Source of the DNA: an uncultured Mollicutes bacterium | GTDB taxonomy: Bacteria > Bacillota_I > Bacilli_A > RFN20 > CAG-449 | Assembly (NCBI GenBank): GCA_900551385.1 | Contig: URVS01000019.1 | Coordinates: 1-12,442 of the forward strand | Length of the DNA: 12,442 bases | Direction: 5' to 3' | Part shown: positions 1 through 9,036 of the stretch, one piece after another | How the letters are laid out: each line of letters starts with the position of its first letter | How positions within the stretch are numbered: position 1 is the stretch's first letter | Notes under the pieces: generated by a model | Told to the model about the DNA's origin: nothing | What the model saw: only the letters and a program-made list of their open reading frames with translations | The model's database searches: none | Program-made: the position numbers and the translations under genes

Positions 1-1426
1 CAATTTCTTCTTCAAGATGTTGAATATTACTAATAATTGTTTCTTTTTCAAGACCTACTAATCTTGATAATCTCATATCAAGAATTGATTTAGTTTGAAT
101 TTCAGTAAAGCCAAATCTTTCAATCAATCTATTTTTAGCTTCATCTTGAGTTTTAGATGCTTTAATAATATCAACAACTTCATCAATATTATCTTGAGCA
201 AGTAATAAACCTTGATAAATATGTAATTGATCTTTATCTTTCTTTAAATCATAACGAGTTCTTCTTTCAATGACTTCACATTGGAATGATAAGTAATCTT
301 TTAATATTTTATCTATTGGTAAAATTTTTGGTTCACCATTAACTAAACAAAGCATGATAATACCAAATGAAGATTGTAATTGAGTGTTTTTAAATAATTG
401 ATTAAGTATAACTTCTGGAACAACATCTCTTCTTAATTCAATAACTACCCTAATACCTTCTTTATTTGATTCATCTCTAATTGCAGTAATTCCATCAATT
501 ACTTTGTCTCTAACTAAATGACCAATACCTTCAAGCATTGTTGATTTATTAACACCATAAGGAATTTCAGTAATAACAATTCTTTTTCTATCATTACCAT
601 GTTCTTCAATTTCTGCTCTAGAACGTAAAGTAATAGATCCTTGTCCAGTTTCATAAGCTTTTTTAATACCTGCTCTACCTAATATAATGCCACCAGTAGG
701 AAAATCAGGACCATATAAATAATTTGTCATAATTTCTTCAGGAGTTAATTCAGGATTTCTAGCAAGTGCGATAATAGCATTAATAACTTCATTCATATTA
801 TGAGGAGGAATATTAGTTGCCATACCAACAGCAATACCATTAGAACCATTTAATAATAAATTAGGGATTCTAGAAGGTAAAACAACAGGTTCTTCTTCTT
901 CGCCATCATAATTAGGAACAAAATCTACTGTATCTTTTTTAATGTCTCTAACCATTTCTAAACAAATTTTAGACATTCTTGCTTCTGTATAACGCATAGC
1001 TGCTGCTTCATCGCCATCAATAGAACCAAAGTTACCATGTCCATCAATCAATGTATATCTAATTGAGAAAGGTTGAGCTAATCTAACAAGTGCACTATAA
1101 ATTGCTGAGTCACCATGTGGGTGATATTTACCCATAACATCACCAACAATACGAGCACATTTTCTATATGGTTGATTAGGTTGCATACCTAATTCATTCA
1201 TACCATAAATAATTCTTCTATGAACTGGTTTTAAACCATCTCTTACATCAGGAATTGCACGAGATACAATAACTGACATTGCATAATCTAGGAAAGATTG
1301 TTTTACTTCTTTTACTAATTCTCTTTCAGATAATCCAGGAACAATTCCTTCCTCAATTTCTTCAATTTCTTCATCAGTAGCAGGAGTTACTTCTTCATTA
1401 TTAATTAAATCTTTTTCTTCAGCCAT
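1..1426 (-). CDS. gyrA: DNA gyrase subunit A, N-terminal part (3' end outside window)
   Basis: Breakage-reunion subunit of gyrase, which with GyrB introduces negative supercoils using ATP. I translated it from the sequence: an open frame from ATG at 1426 runs off the left edge, giving about 475 of the roughly 800-850 residues usual for the family. Residues 1-26 form an acidic extension (many Glu) before the conserved start of the winged-helix domain. The catalytic tyrosine is Y146 in [11 protein letters not shown] (E. coli Tyr122), and the quinolone region is [19 protein letters not shown]. By that alignment S107 equals E. coli Ser83, but the acidic Asp87 position is S111, which is unusual. 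A full Shine-Dalgarno AAGGAGGT (1435-1442) overlaps the gyrB stop codon, and the gap to gyrB is only 14 nt, so the two are co-transcribed. The recF-gyrB-gyrA context and GyrB-type motifs in the partner argue for gyrase rather than topoisomerase IV (ParC). Confidence 0.97.
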   Translation of the reverse strand, partial: MAEEKDLINNEEVTPATDEEIEEIEEGIVPGLSERELVKEVKQSFLDYAMSVIVSRAIPDVRDGLKPVHRRIIYGMNELGMQPNQPYRKCARIVGDVMGKYHPHGDSAIYSALVRLAQPFSIRYTLIDGHGNFGSIDGDEAAAMRYTEARMSKICLEMVRDIKKDTVDFVPNYDGEEEEPVVLPSRIPNLLLNGSNGIAVGMATNIPPHNMNEVINAIIALARNPELTPEEIMTNYLYGPDFPTGGIILGRAGIKKAYETGQGSITLRSRAEIEEHGNDRKRIVITEIPYGVNKSTMLEGIGHLVRDKVIDGITAIRDESNKEGIRVVIELRRDVVPEVILNQLFKNTQLQSSFGIIMLCLVNGEPKILPIDKILKDYLSFQCEVIERRTRYDLKKDKDQLHIYQGLLLAQDNIDEVVDIIKASKTQDEAKNRLIERFGFTEIQTKSILDMRLSRLVGLEKETIISNIQHLEEEI

Positions 1427-1440
1427 TTTCTTGTACCTCC

Positions 1441-3420
1441 TTAAATATCTAAGTTATTAACAAACTTAGCATTTTCTTTAATGAATTGTTTTCTACATAA
1501 GACATCTTCGCCCATTAATTCATCAAAGACTTTATCTGCTGCCATTGCATCTTCAATAGTAACTCTAATCATTTTTCTTTTTTCAGGATCCATAGTTGTT
1601 TCCCATAATTGTTCAGCATCCATTTCACCTAAACCTTTATATCTTTGTAATTTTAATAATTTAGAAGCTGCAGGGCCTAATTTTAATCTTAATTGATTTA
1701 ATTGTTCATCATTATAACAATAATAATCTTTATTACCTCTTGAAGCTTTATATAGAGGAGGTTGAGCAATATAAATATATCCTTGTTCAACAAGTGGTTT
1801 CATAAAGCGATAGAAGAATGTTAATAATAATATTCTAATATGTGAACCATCAACATCAGCATCGGTCATAATAACTATTTTATGATATCTAATTTTTGAA
1901 ACATCAAAATCATTTCCGTATCCACCACCAATAGCAATAATCATATTACCAATTTCAGCATTCGCAAATATTCTCTTTGTTTGAGCTTTTTCAACATTAA
2001 GAATCTTACCTCTTAAAGGTAAAATAGCTTGTGTTTTTCTATCTCTACCATTTTTAGCAGATCCACCAGCAGAATTACCTTCGACAATATATAATTCACA
2101 TTCTTCAGCATTTTTAGAAGAACAATCAGCAAGTTTACCAGGTAAAGAAGTAATATCCATACCATTTTTTCTAGTAGTTTCTCTTGCTTTTTTAGCGGCA
2201 ATACGTGCATTAGCTGCTAAAGTAACTTTAGCCATAATCATTTTTGCAGCTTTAGGATTTTCATTTAAATATCTTTCAAGTTGTTCACCAAAAATATTAG
2301 ATGTAATTGCTCTTACTTCAGAATTACCTAATTTACCTTTTGTTTGACCTTCATATTGAGGATCAGGATGTTTAATAGAAATAATTGCAGTTAAGCCTTC
2401 TCTAGCATCATCTTGAGTTAATGATTCATCATTATCTTTTAAGAATTTATTTGCTCTAGCATATTTATTAATAACTCTAGTTAAAGCTAATCTAAATCCT
2501 TCTTCATGAGTACCACCATCAGCTGTATTAATATTATTACAGAAAGAATAAATCATACTAGTATATGAATCATTGTATTGCATAGCAATCTCAACACTAA
2601 TACCATCTTGTTTTCCTTCACAATATATAACATCATATTGATTATCTTGAGATTCTTTGTTTCTGTTTAAATAAGTTACATATTCTTTTAAGCCGCCTTC
2701 ATAACAGAAATCATCTTCAACAGGTTCTTCTCCTCTATCATCTTTAACAATTATTCTGACGCCTTTATTTAAGAAAGCCATTTGACGAATTCTATCTCTA
2801 ATAATAGAATAATCAAACACAGTTGTTTCTTTAAAAATAGATGCATCTGGTTTAAATGTAACAATAGTACCAGTATCATCACATGTACCAATTTGTTTTA
2901 ATGGTTCAACAGTATGTCCACCATTAGCAAATTTAATATAATAAATTCCACCATCTTTATGAACTGTTACTTCAAGCCATTCAGATAAAGCATTAACTAC
3001 TGAAGCACCAACACCATGTAAGCCACCAGAGACTTTATATCCTCCGCCTTCACCGAATTTACCACCAGCATGTAAAATAGTATAAACAGTTTCAACAGCT
3101 GATTTACCAGATTTAGCAACTATACCAACAGGAATACCTCTACCATTATCTTTAACTGTAATTGTGTTTCCTTTATTGATAGTGACATGAATAGTATCAC
3201 AATAACCAGCCAAAGCTTCATCGATTGCATTATCTACAATTTCCCAAACACAATGATGCAAACCAGTACTAGAAGTAGAACCAATATACATACCTGGTCT
3301 TTTTCTAACTGCTTCTAAGCCTTCCAAGACTTGAATATCGTTAGCGTTATAATCAGCTTTTGCTTTTTCTTCATCGGGAATAAGATTCCTAGTTTCTTTT
3401 TCTAATTCTTCATTTTCCAT
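1441..3420 (-). CDS. gyrB: DNA gyrase subunit B (ATPase subunit)
   Basis: ATPase and TOPRIM subunit of gyrase, 659 residues, slightly longer than the usual 635-650 because of a charged N-terminal extension of about 25 residues. GHKL ATPase: E60 (general base) and N64 in [12 protein letters not shown]91 in DNGRGIP, and the glycine-rich lid [20 protein letters not shown] (127-146). Transducer domain about 240-415. TOPRIM: E447 in [11 protein letters not shown] and the Mg-binding D520/D522/D524 in TDADVDGSH. The C-terminal [18 protein letters not shown] (593-610) is typical. [12 protein letters not shown] is the GyrB rather than ParE form. Residue 449, Asp in most GyrB (E. coli Asp426), is Asn here. 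The start ATG overlaps the recF stop by one base (TAATG), with AGGAGGG at 3428-3434 inside the end of recF, so coupling to recF is likely. Confidence 0.98.
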   Translation of the reverse strand: MENEELEKETRNLIPDEEKAKADYNANDIQVLEGLEAVRKRPGMYIGSTSSTGLHHCVWEIVDNAIDEALAGYCDTIHVTINKGNTITVKDNGRGIPVGIVAKSGKSAVETVYTILHAGGKFGEGGGYKVSGGLHGVGASVVNALSEWLEVTVHKDGGIYYIKFANGGHTVEPLKQIGTCDDTGTIVTFKPDASIFKETTVFDYSIIRDRIRQMAFLNKGVRIIVKDDRGEEPVEDDFCYEGGLKEYVTYLNRNKESQDNQYDVIYCEGKQDGISVEIAMQYNDSYTSMIYSFCNNINTADGGTHEEGFRLALTRVINKYARANKFLKDNDESLTQDDAREGLTAIISIKHPDPQYEGQTKGKLGNSEVRAITSNIFGEQLERYLNENPKAAKMIMAKVTLAANARIAAKKARETTRKNGMDITSLPGKLADCSSKNAEECELYIVEGNSAGGSAKNGRDRKTQAILPLRGKILNVEKAQTKRIFANAEIGNMIIAIGGGYGNDFDVSKIRYHKIVIMTDADVDGSHIRILLLTFFYRFMKPLVEQGYIYIAQPPLYKASRGNKDYYCYNDEQLNQLRLKLGPAASKLLKLQRYKGLGEMDAEQLWETTMDPEKRKMIRVTIEDAMAADKVFDELMGEDVLCRKQFIKENAKFVNNLDI

Positions 3421-4490
3421 TAGTTAACCCTCCTGACTAAGTTATTTTCTACATTAAATAAAGATATTTTTTGATCTAAATTAAATTTAGTACCTGTAAT
3501 AAATACTTGCTCAACATTTTTTAACAAGTTAATTAATTTATTCTGATGATTATCATCAAGTTCAGATAACACATCATCAAGAATAATAATAGGCTCTTGA
3601 TTGAATTTATCTTTGATCTGTTTAAACAGACTTAATTTAAGTGCTATAACAGATAATCTATTTTGACCTTGTGAGCCATATAAAGCAAGGTCTAGTGAAT
3701 TATAAAGAAGTGTTAAATCATCTAAATGGATTCCAGGAATAACAGCCCTAGAAGCCCCATTATTTAAAGAAGCATAAACTTTTTCTTTTATTTTCTTTAA
3801 ATAATCCCCATCAGTTTTTATATTCTCTACATAGGATAATTTAAGTAAATCTTTAGAATCTAAGAATTTTTCACTAATAAAACTTAAATTCTTGTTTAAC
3901 AAATCAACAAATTCACTTCTTTTATTTTGTAAAACATATCCTCTTTTACTAAGTTCTTCTAATAATATATCTAAAGTTAAAAAATCTATTTTTTCATTTT
4001 TTAATAAATTTTTAATTTCTAGAAGATAATGATTATATTCACTCAATAATTTTAAATATATTTTATCTTGCATTGATAAGTTTAAATCTAGAAACTTCCT
4101 TCTTTTTAGAGGAGAATCTTTAAACAATTCTGCATCTTTTGGTAAAAAGCTTATAATTTTACAAATACCAACCATTTCAGAAATTTTTTTTATTTCATTT
4201 CCATCAAGCCAAACAAATTTACCTTCTTTAGAAATAACAATTCTATATTCACGATCAATTTCATTTTCAAGTTGAGAAATTATAACACATGATTCATTAT
4301 CAACTTTAATCATTTCTTTATCGTCATTAGTTCTGATAGATTTACATAAAGCAAGCATACCTATAGCTTCCACTAAAGATGTTTTGCCACTTCCATTATT
4401 GCCTTGAAAAAAATTTATTCCTTTTTCAAAATTTAGATCTATTTCTGAATAATTTCTAAAATTTCTTAATTGTATTTTTTTAACCCACAT
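3420..4490 (-). CDS. recF: DNA replication and repair protein RecF
   Basis: SMC-like ATPase of recombinational repair that, in the known family, works with RecO and RecR to load RecA at single-stranded gaps. Its 356 residues are close to the usual 360-370. Walker A is GNNGSGKT (30-37). The RecF block [20 protein letters not shown] spans 115-134. GIHLDDL lies near 253, where many RecFs have GPHRDDL. The signature loop [16 protein letters not shown] is at 271-286, and Walker [14 protein letters not shown] at 301-313. The start lies inside the 3' end of yaaA (11-nt overlap, different frame). No good Shine-Dalgarno precedes the ATG (the bases are GATAGAAAAAA), so translation probably depends on coupling with yaaA. 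It overlaps gyrB by one base. Confidence 0.97.
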   Translation of the reverse strand: MWVKKIQLRNFRNYSEIDLNFEKGINFFQGNNGSGKTSLVEAIGMLALCKSIRTNDDKEMIKVDNESCVIISQLENEIDREYRIVISKEGKFVWLDGNEIKKISEMVGICKIISFLPKDAELFKDSPLKRRKFLDLNLSMQDKIYLKLLSEYNHYLLEIKNLLKNEKIDFLTLDILLEELSKRGYVLQNKRSEFVDLLNKNLSFISEKFLDSKDLLKLSYVENIKTDGDYLKKIKEKVYASLNNGASRAVIPGIHLDDLTLLYNSLDLALYGSQGQNRLSVIALKLSLFKQIKDKFNQEPIIILDDVLSELDDNHQNKLINLLKNVEQVFITGTKFNLDQKISLFNVENNLVRRVN

Positions 4491-4698
4491 TTTTTTCTAT
4501 CAAATAAGTTTCATCTTTTATTCTTATTTGATCTCCTGGGTAAAGCTTTCTTCCCCTTCTAGTTTCTAATATATCATTAACAAATACTTCATTTTCTTTT
4601 AAATATATTTTTGCTTCTCCACCTGTAGAAATAACATTTTCTTTCTTTAAGACATTTTGAAGTTCAATATATTCTGTATGAATTAAAACTTTCTTCAT
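4480..4698 (-). CDS. yaaA: S4-domain RNA-binding protein YaaA
   Basis: Small single-domain S4-like protein of 72 residues, the family found between dnaN and recF in many Bacillota. In known members it is an RNA-binding protein thought to touch ribosome assembly or translation. The diagnostic stretch is STGGEAKIYLKENEVFVNDI (24-43), followed by ETRRGRKLYPGDQIRI (45-60). It matches the S4 fold core and the conserved RRGRKL motif. The start ATG is preceded by AAGGAG (4705-4710) at a good distance. It is the first gene of the yaaA-recF-gyrB-gyrA operon, with a promoter directly upstream. Its usual partner dnaN is not next to it here; instead the end of the hydrolase gene lies upstream. Recognition is firm; the precise molecular function in this organism is not shown by the sequence. 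Confidence 0.93.
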   Translation of the reverse strand: MKKVLIHTEYIELQNVLKKENVISTGGEAKIYLKENEVFVNDILETRRGRKLYPGDQIRIKDETYLIEKNVG

Positions 4699-4733
4699 GA
4701 TATACTCCTTTAACTAGATAAACTTACTATTAA

Positions 4734-4742
4734 ATTATAGCA
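4734..4742 (-). promoter_or_regulatory. Extended -10 promoter for yaaA-recF-gyrB-gyrA
   Basis: On the minus strand TGCTATAAT is a perfect extended -10 element (TG at 4742-4741, TATAAT at 4739-4734). The hexamer at the -35 distance (TTTATT with a 17-bp spacer) is weak, which is common for extended -10 promoters. The predicted transcript start is near 4727, about 29 nt before the yaaA ATG. It sits just downstream of the hydrolase terminator, so the gyrase operon has its own transcription start. Confidence 0.7.
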
Positions 4743-4786
4743 CTTTTATTTATTAAAATAAATAAGGAAGTTATTTTTAACCATAT

Positions 4787-4817
4787 AAAAAGATTATTTT
4801 TTTAGCAAAAATAACCT
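4787..4817 (-). terminator. Rho-independent terminator after the ABC/hydrolase operon
   Basis: Read on the minus strand, AGGTTATTTTT (4817-4807) pairs with AAAAATAATCT (4801-4791) around the 5-nt loop GCTAA: 11 base pairs including one G-U. A run of T follows (4790-4787, with the T at 4791). It begins 14 nt after the hydrolase stop. The stem is mostly A-U, so it may be leaky. A longer alternative pairing of 4770-4778 with 4807-4815 also exists. Confidence 0.65.
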
Positions 4818-4831
4818 ATTTTTTCATAATA

Positions 4832-5575
4832 TCAATTAAATTCATTTAGCATTTGTGAAAATCTATTTTTTAATTCTTCTTTTTCTTCATCAACAAGATA
4901 ATAATGACCACTATTGTTTAGAACATGTATTTCAAAATCTTTATTCTTTTTTAAATCATTTAAAGCTTTATTTCTAACTAATTCATCCTTTAAGCAATGA
5001 AAACATATACAAGGAGTTTTTATTTTATCAATTACTTTTCTTGTTTTTTTTATTTCCTTAAACAAATCAAAAAATCTAGGAATCCAACCTAAATAAACAA
5101 ATGGATTTTTAGACACTTCCACAGAAGTATTATCAATTAATACCTTAGTCATTTCATTATGATATTTAGGATTTACAAAAGCACATTTAAAACATTCTTT
5201 TATTGTCACAAGTCCTACTTTAGGTCTTAATGGAACATTCAAAAGAAATAATTGTTCAATAATATTATCATTTTTTAAGCTTTCTAATAACCCAAACAAA
5301 CAACCCATAGAATGACCAACAAATATTACTTTTTGATTTTTATTTTTTAAAGAATCTAACAAATCACTAATTTGTTTTTCCCATTTAATTAATGAAGTTT
5401 TAGAAAAATCTTTTGCTTTTTTTCCATGGCCATCTAAAACAACTTTTACATAAGAAAAATAATCACTTATCAAAGGATATAAATCATTAAATCTCACAGG
5501 GCTTCCTATAATGCCATGTACAAATATTATTGTATATTTACTATCTTTTACTTCAATGTATTCACTTTTCATCAT
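4832..5575 (-). CDS. Alpha/beta-fold hydrolase (serine esterase/lipase-like)
   Basis: Predicted serine hydrolase of the alpha/beta fold, 247 residues, with no signal peptide and no membrane segment, hence cytoplasmic. Visible parts: HG oxyanion motif (H20-G21 in IIFVHGIIGSP), nucleophile elbow GHSMG with S89, an acid candidate D197 in CLKDELV, and catalytic His H224 in NSGHYYL. A cap-like insertion spans about 115-180. The layout is that of carboxylesterase or monoacylglycerol-lipase-like enzymes, but the substrate cannot be read from the sequence. The ATG shares one base with the ABC transporter stop (TAATG) and I see no Shine-Dalgarno, so translation probably depends on re-initiation after the transporter. 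Two ATG codons occur in tandem (5575 and 5572), and either may start. Its stop is TGA, useful evidence for the standard code. It may act on a lipid or ester handled by the exporter, which is inference. Confidence 0.88.
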   Translation of the reverse strand: MMKSEYIEVKDSKYTIIFVHGIIGSPVRFNDLYPLISDYFSYVKVVLDGHGKKAKDFSKTSLIKWEKQISDLLDSLKNKNQKVIFVGHSMGCLFGLLESLKNDNIIEQLFLLNVPLRPKVGLVTIKECFKCAFVNPKYHNEMTKVLIDNTSVEVSKNPFVYLGWIPRFFDLFKEIKKTRKVIDKIKTPCICFHCLKDELVRNKALNDLKKNKDFEIHVLNNSGHYYLVDEEKEELKNRFSQMLNEFN

Positions 5576-8316
5576 TAAATATCATATTTAGCCACTATTT
5601 CACTTGGTGTCTTTCTAAGTAAATTTACAATAGGAATTATTCCAATAATTGCACTTGTTAATAATAATAAAATTAATAAAACATAAGTTGAACTCGTTAA
5701 AAATATATTAGCAAAACTAAACCCAACTGTATTAGCAAAATTAGCTATAATTCCATATACAATAGTAGTAAATAAATACCCAATTACAGAAGTAAATAAG
5801 GTTAAAACAATTGTTTCAATAATATATTTTTCAATTATTCTTTTTTTTGAAAATCCTAATTCACGATTTACACCTATATTATAAATATCTTTTATCATTT
5901 TACTACGCATAGAAAAATAAGTATATATTGGCACAACAGTTACCATAACAATAAGAATTGGTAATAATTGTTTTCTACTTTCTTTTGAATAATCTTTTAA
6001 ATGTAAATAATTTAATTTATATATATTCTCCACATTATATCCTTTTTCTTTAAAGAAAGATTTAAGTTTATTTATATCTTTAGTTGTAAAATATCTAATT
6101 CCATCATAATTACTAACATCTCCAATTCCAGATTTAAAATAAGATATGGTTTTATTATTAAGTAAAATTGTTTCTTCAGTTGAATTCTTATAATTTTCAT
6201 TAAACCCACTTTTTAAACGATATTTACCTACAATAGTTACTTCACCAACTTTTTCACCAATGTTTATATTATTATAACAGCATACTAAGCCTTCTAACAT
6301 TGATTTAATATCTCTACCTTCTGTTATTTCATAATCAACATTTTCATTAGAATACGCTATTTGTCTTCCATTAAAATCAACATTAATAAGTTTTAGATCT
6401 TTTTTATTTGCAATATAATTAGGTAAATTAACATAATCAACTTTAGATTTAATTAAACCAACTGCTTCAAATCTTATGTCTTTATTATCTAAAGTAGTGA
6501 AATTTTTATATTTATTTTTTTCATCTTCTAAATATTTTTGATAATTACTAATATCTATTGGAGTATCTATATTATCTATATTTATCAAAAATTGATTTCC
6601 TTCATCAGTTAAATCATTACCATATACCACATCATAATAACCTTTTTCATAATCTTTATACCCTAAAATTCTAGTATAATTTATTTCACTTTCATCATAT
6701 AAATTATTTATAATATTATAATTTTTATAATTATTATAATATATCGCATATGTGTCTTTACTTGTTATACCAGAAATTATTTTCTTATTATATTCAGCAG
6801 TATCTCCTTTACCAATCAAAAAATCATATCCAATCTTTTTGTTAGGAATTTGATTTAAGATTTTATCTGCCAATTTTTTACCAATAACAATTTCATTTTC
6901 ATTAGAAGGAAAATTACCACATAACAAAGAATCATTTTCAATTAAAGATAAATCAAATGCATTCGCATTGATATTATAATAATCTTTTAAAAAACTATTA
7001 TATCTCATTTGCAAAAGATAATTATCTTCAGCTTTTGGAAAAACTAAATCAATATAATTTTCTTCCATTGCTTGTAATATTGTTGAATTATAATTTCTTA
7101 TATCAAATTTATTATATTCAGCAGTATTATATTCGTTAGCCTCTACAACTCCATAAACATCATTATCGTAACTAATATTAGATGTATCAATGTATGTATA
7201 TGTTGAATATGTCATATTTAAAAAGGCTAAAGCTACACCAATTAAGAAAAATGCTAAATGAAAAAATTTAGCCAATTTTCTTGTTTGAAAATAATTTTTA
7301 AAAGCTTGTTTTATTTGATTTAATATTCTTTTTATAACATTTTTTTCTTTTTTATCATTATACCAACTTGTATCATAATCAAAACTATTTTCTATATTAT
7401 CTTTTTTTATTTCTTGATAATGTTCATCAACTAATTGATATGATGTATTTTCTAATAATTTTATTTTCTTATTTGATTTTAAATATATTTGATTATTTTC
7501 TTCAACTATAGTTAATTCTAAATCTTCTATTTTATTATTAGAATATATTTTATATGATAAATTATTATCTTTATTAGATACTTCTTTTAAATCTTTTAAA
7601 TAAATTTTATTTGATTTATTATTTAATGATGCATTATTATCTGTATTTCTTATATTAATTATTTTTCCATCTTTTATTTCTATTATTTGATTTGAATAAA
7701 ATTCAGCAATATTTTTATCATGTGTTACTAATAAAACTAATGATTTTTCACTGATTTTTTTTAAAATATTCATTATTTCTATAGTATTTTCAGAATCAAG
7801 ATTTCCTGTTGGTTCATCCGCGATTATTATTTTTGAATTTTTTATTAACGCTCGAGCAATAGATACTCTTTGCATTTGTCCTCCTGATAAATTATCAGCT
7901 TGTTTTTTCTTATATTTATATAATCCTACTGCTTTTAAAGCATATTCAATTCTTTTATCTACTTCTTGTTTATCTATTATATCTATTGCTTCTAATGCAA
8001 TTTTTAAATTATCATAAACACTTATATCATTGATTAAATTATAATTTTGAAAGACATATCCTATATGTTCATTTCTATATTTATCAATTTTATTCATTTG
8101 ATATTTATCAAATTTTATATCATCATATTCTATTGTTCCAGTTGCTTTATCTAATCCACCTATAACATTTAATAAAGTAGTTTTACCGCTTCCAGATTCA
8201 CCTAAAAATGTTATTAAACCTATATTTGGTAATTCTAAATTGGTATCATTTATTACATGTATTTCATTACTTTTTCCTTTGTTATAATATTTATTTAAAT
8301 GTTCAATTTTAATCAT
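5575..8316 (-). CDS. ABC exporter, ATPase fused to FtsX-like permease (MacB-type)
   Basis: Single-chain ABC transporter of 913 residues. ATPase domain about 1-225: Walker A GESGSGKT (39-46), Q-loop Q90 in VFQNYNL, signature LSGGQMQR (143-150), Walker B IIIADE with E168, H-loop H199 in VTHDK; ADEPTGNLDS is typical of the LolD/MacB/BceA group. Residues 225-345 are an Asn/Lys-rich linker. Then come one membrane helix (about 350-370), a large extracytoplasmic domain (371-783), and three helices (784-802, 830-859, 875-897) of the FtsX-like domain. This is the mechanotransmission topology, used by relatives for lipoprotein or peptide handling and antimicrobial-peptide resistance rather than uptake. 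The substrate is unknown. A Shine-Dalgarno AGAGGT (8324-8329) lies 7 nt before the chosen ATG. An ATG at 8320 in another frame stops after three codons. It is first in an operon with the hydrolase. Confidence 0.93.
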   Translation of the reverse strand: MIKIEHLNKYYNKGKSNEIHVINDTNLELPNIGLITFLGESGSGKTTLLNVIGGLDKATGTIEYDDIKFDKYQMNKIDKYRNEHIGYVFQNYNLINDISVYDNLKIALEAIDIIDKQEVDKRIEYALKAVGLYKYKKKQADNLSGGQMQRVSIARALIKNSKIIIADEPTGNLDSENTIEIMNILKKISEKSLVLLVTHDKNIAEFYSNQIIEIKDGKIINIRNTDNNASLNNKSNKIYLKDLKEVSNKDNNLSYKIYSNNKIEDLELTIVEENNQIYLKSNKKIKLLENTSYQLVDEHYQEIKKDNIENSFDYDTSWYNDKKEKNVIKRILNQIKQAFKNYFQTRKLAKFFHLAFFLIGVALAFLNMTYSTYTYIDTSNISYDNDVYGVVEANEYNTAEYNKFDIRNYNSTILQAMEENYIDLVFPKAEDNYLLQMRYNSFLKDYYNINANAFDLSLIENDSLLCGNFPSNENEIVIGKKLADKILNQIPNKKIGYDFLIGKGDTAEYNKKIISGITSKDTYAIYYNNYKNYNIINNLYDESEINYTRILGYKDYEKGYYDVVYGNDLTDEGNQFLINIDNIDTPIDISNYQKYLEDEKNKYKNFTTLDNKDIRFEAVGLIKSKVDYVNLPNYIANKKDLKLINVDFNGRQIAYSNENVDYEITEGRDIKSMLEGLVCCYNNINIGEKVGEVTIVGKYRLKSGFNENYKNSTEETILLNNKTISYFKSGIGDVSNYDGIRYFTTKDINKLKSFFKEKGYNVENIYKLNYLHLKDYSKESRKQLLPILIVMVTVVPIYTYFSMRSKMIKDIYNIGVNRELGFSKKRIIEKYIIETIVLTLFTSVIGYLFTTIVYGIIANFANTVGFSFANIFLTSSTYVLLILLLLTSAIIGIIPIVNLLRKTPSEIVAKYDI

Positions 8317-8341
8317 TCATATTACCTCTATATTCTTTTAT

Positions 8342-8375
8342 ATTATATCATAACTATAAATCACTATAAGTGCAA
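8342..8375 (-). promoter_or_regulatory. Promoter of the ABC exporter/hydrolase operon
   Basis: On the minus strand TGATATAAT is a perfect extended -10 (TG at 8350-8349, TATAAT at 8347-8342), giving a start near 8335, about 19 nt before the ATG. An overlapping alternative is TTGCAC (8375-8370), a 17-bp spacer and TATGAT. The spacer holds two copies of TTATAGT 10 bp apart. Both readings place RNA polymerase against the periodic repeats just upstream. Confidence 0.65.
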
Positions 8376-8403
8376 ATTTGTTCATATATATGCATTTTTG
8401 TTC
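8371..8403. repeat. Two direct repeats with 20-bp period, candidate operator
   Basis: TGCAAATTTGTTC (8371-8383) and TGCATTTTTGTTC (8391-8403) match at 11 of 13 positions and are exactly 20 bp apart, about two helical turns, separated by ATATATA. They cover the -35 area and upstream flank of the exporter promoter. Such spacing is what a dimeric regulator binding one face of DNA would need. No regulator gene is in the window. Confidence 0.5.
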
Positions 8404-8420
8404 TAATTTTTTTACAAATT

Positions 8421-8446
8421 AAAAAAAACACCATTATGGTGTTTTT
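8421..8446 (-). terminator. Rho-independent terminator of rpmH-rnpA-yidC-jag
   Basis: On the minus strand AAAAACACCA and TGGTGTTTTT form a 10-bp stem with a 3-nt loop (TAA), followed directly by more T, eight T in all. It starts 3 nt after the jag stop codon. This is the best terminator in the window and separates the ribosomal/membrane operon from the ABC operon. Confidence 0.9.
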
Positions 8447-8448
8447 AA

Positions 8449-9036
8449 TTAATCAACAAATTTAATATGTATTTGTCTTTTATTACCAAATCCTTCAGAT
8501 TCAGTTTTAATATTAGGCATTCCTGCTAAAGCATTATGTATCATTCTTCTTTCATCAGCAGGCATTGGATCAAGAACAACATCTGTATGAGTTTTTTGTA
8601 CTTCATGTGCCAATCTTCTAGCAATAGAAACTAATTTACCATATTTATCATGTTTATATCCATTAACATCCAATAAAACTCTAAATCTCTTTTTAAAATG
8701 ATTATTAACCGCTAATTTAGTTAATTCGTTTAAAGCTTGAAGTGATTTACCATTTTTACCAATAATAATTGAATTACGATCAGAATCAATTTTTAAATTA
8801 ATTATTCCTTCATTTAAAGAAGGATTTACTTTATTATCAAAACCTAAAGCTTCAATACTTTTTTGTACATAATCTTTTGCATATTCAATTACATCCATAA
8901 TTGTATATACATCAATTGTTGTTTCTTCTTCAGTTTGACTAACTAATAAATAATCAATTTCTTCAACAGTACAATATTCTTTTTCTGCTGCTTCTTTAAT
9001 TGCATCTTCTAATGTTTTTGCTGTATATCTTTGCAT
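8449..9036 (-). CDS. khpB: RNA-binding protein KhpB (Jag/SpoIIIJ-associated)
   Basis: Jag, also called KhpB or EloR, is an RNA-binding protein that in relatives pairs with KhpA and affects cell elongation and division. I start it at ATG 9036 (MQRYTAKTLEDAI), giving 195 residues. A longer reading from a TTG at 9051 would put the Shine-Dalgarno GGAGGT (9044-9049) inside the gene, whereas that site lies 7 nt before the ATG. Numbered from this ATG: Jag-N domain about 2-50, KH domain with IIGKNGKSLQAL (GxxG at 93-96), and R3H domain with R140 and H144 in ARRLAHEVQ, then DPMPADERRMIHNAL. The length is near the usual 200-210. It follows yidC by 18 nt, the conserved yidC-jag pairing, and is the last gene of the operon. 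The mnmE and mnmG genes often found next are absent. Confidence 0.95.
   Translation of the reverse strand: MQRYTAKTLEDAIKEAAEKEYCTVEEIDYLLVSQTEEETTIDVYTIMDVIEYAKDYVQKSIEALGFDNKVNPSLNEGIINLKIDSDRNSIIIGKNGKSLQALNELTKLAVNNHFKKRFRVLLDVNGYKHDKYGKLVSIARRLAHEVQKTHTDVVLDPMPADERRMIHNALAGMPNIKTESEGFGNKRQIHIKFVD

Noticed and set aside
1481..1696. Plus-strand 71-codon open frame
   Set aside because: It lies entirely antisense to gyrB, has no Shine-Dalgarno or family resemblance, and is a by-product of AT-rich antisense codons.
2013..2210. Minus-strand 65-codon open frame
   Set aside because: It lies inside gyrB in another frame; the gyrB TOPRIM domain explains the sequence.
1..3420. parC/parE instead of gyrA/gyrB
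   Set aside because: Position after recF and the [12 protein letters not shown] form of the second subunit fit gyrase; the GyrA C-terminal domain that would settle it is outside the window.
4832..4834. TGA as a tryptophan codon (Mycoplasma-type code)
   Set aside because: Reading through the hydrolase TGA adds only a few codons before TAA and runs into the terminator hairpin; all visible tryptophans are TGG.
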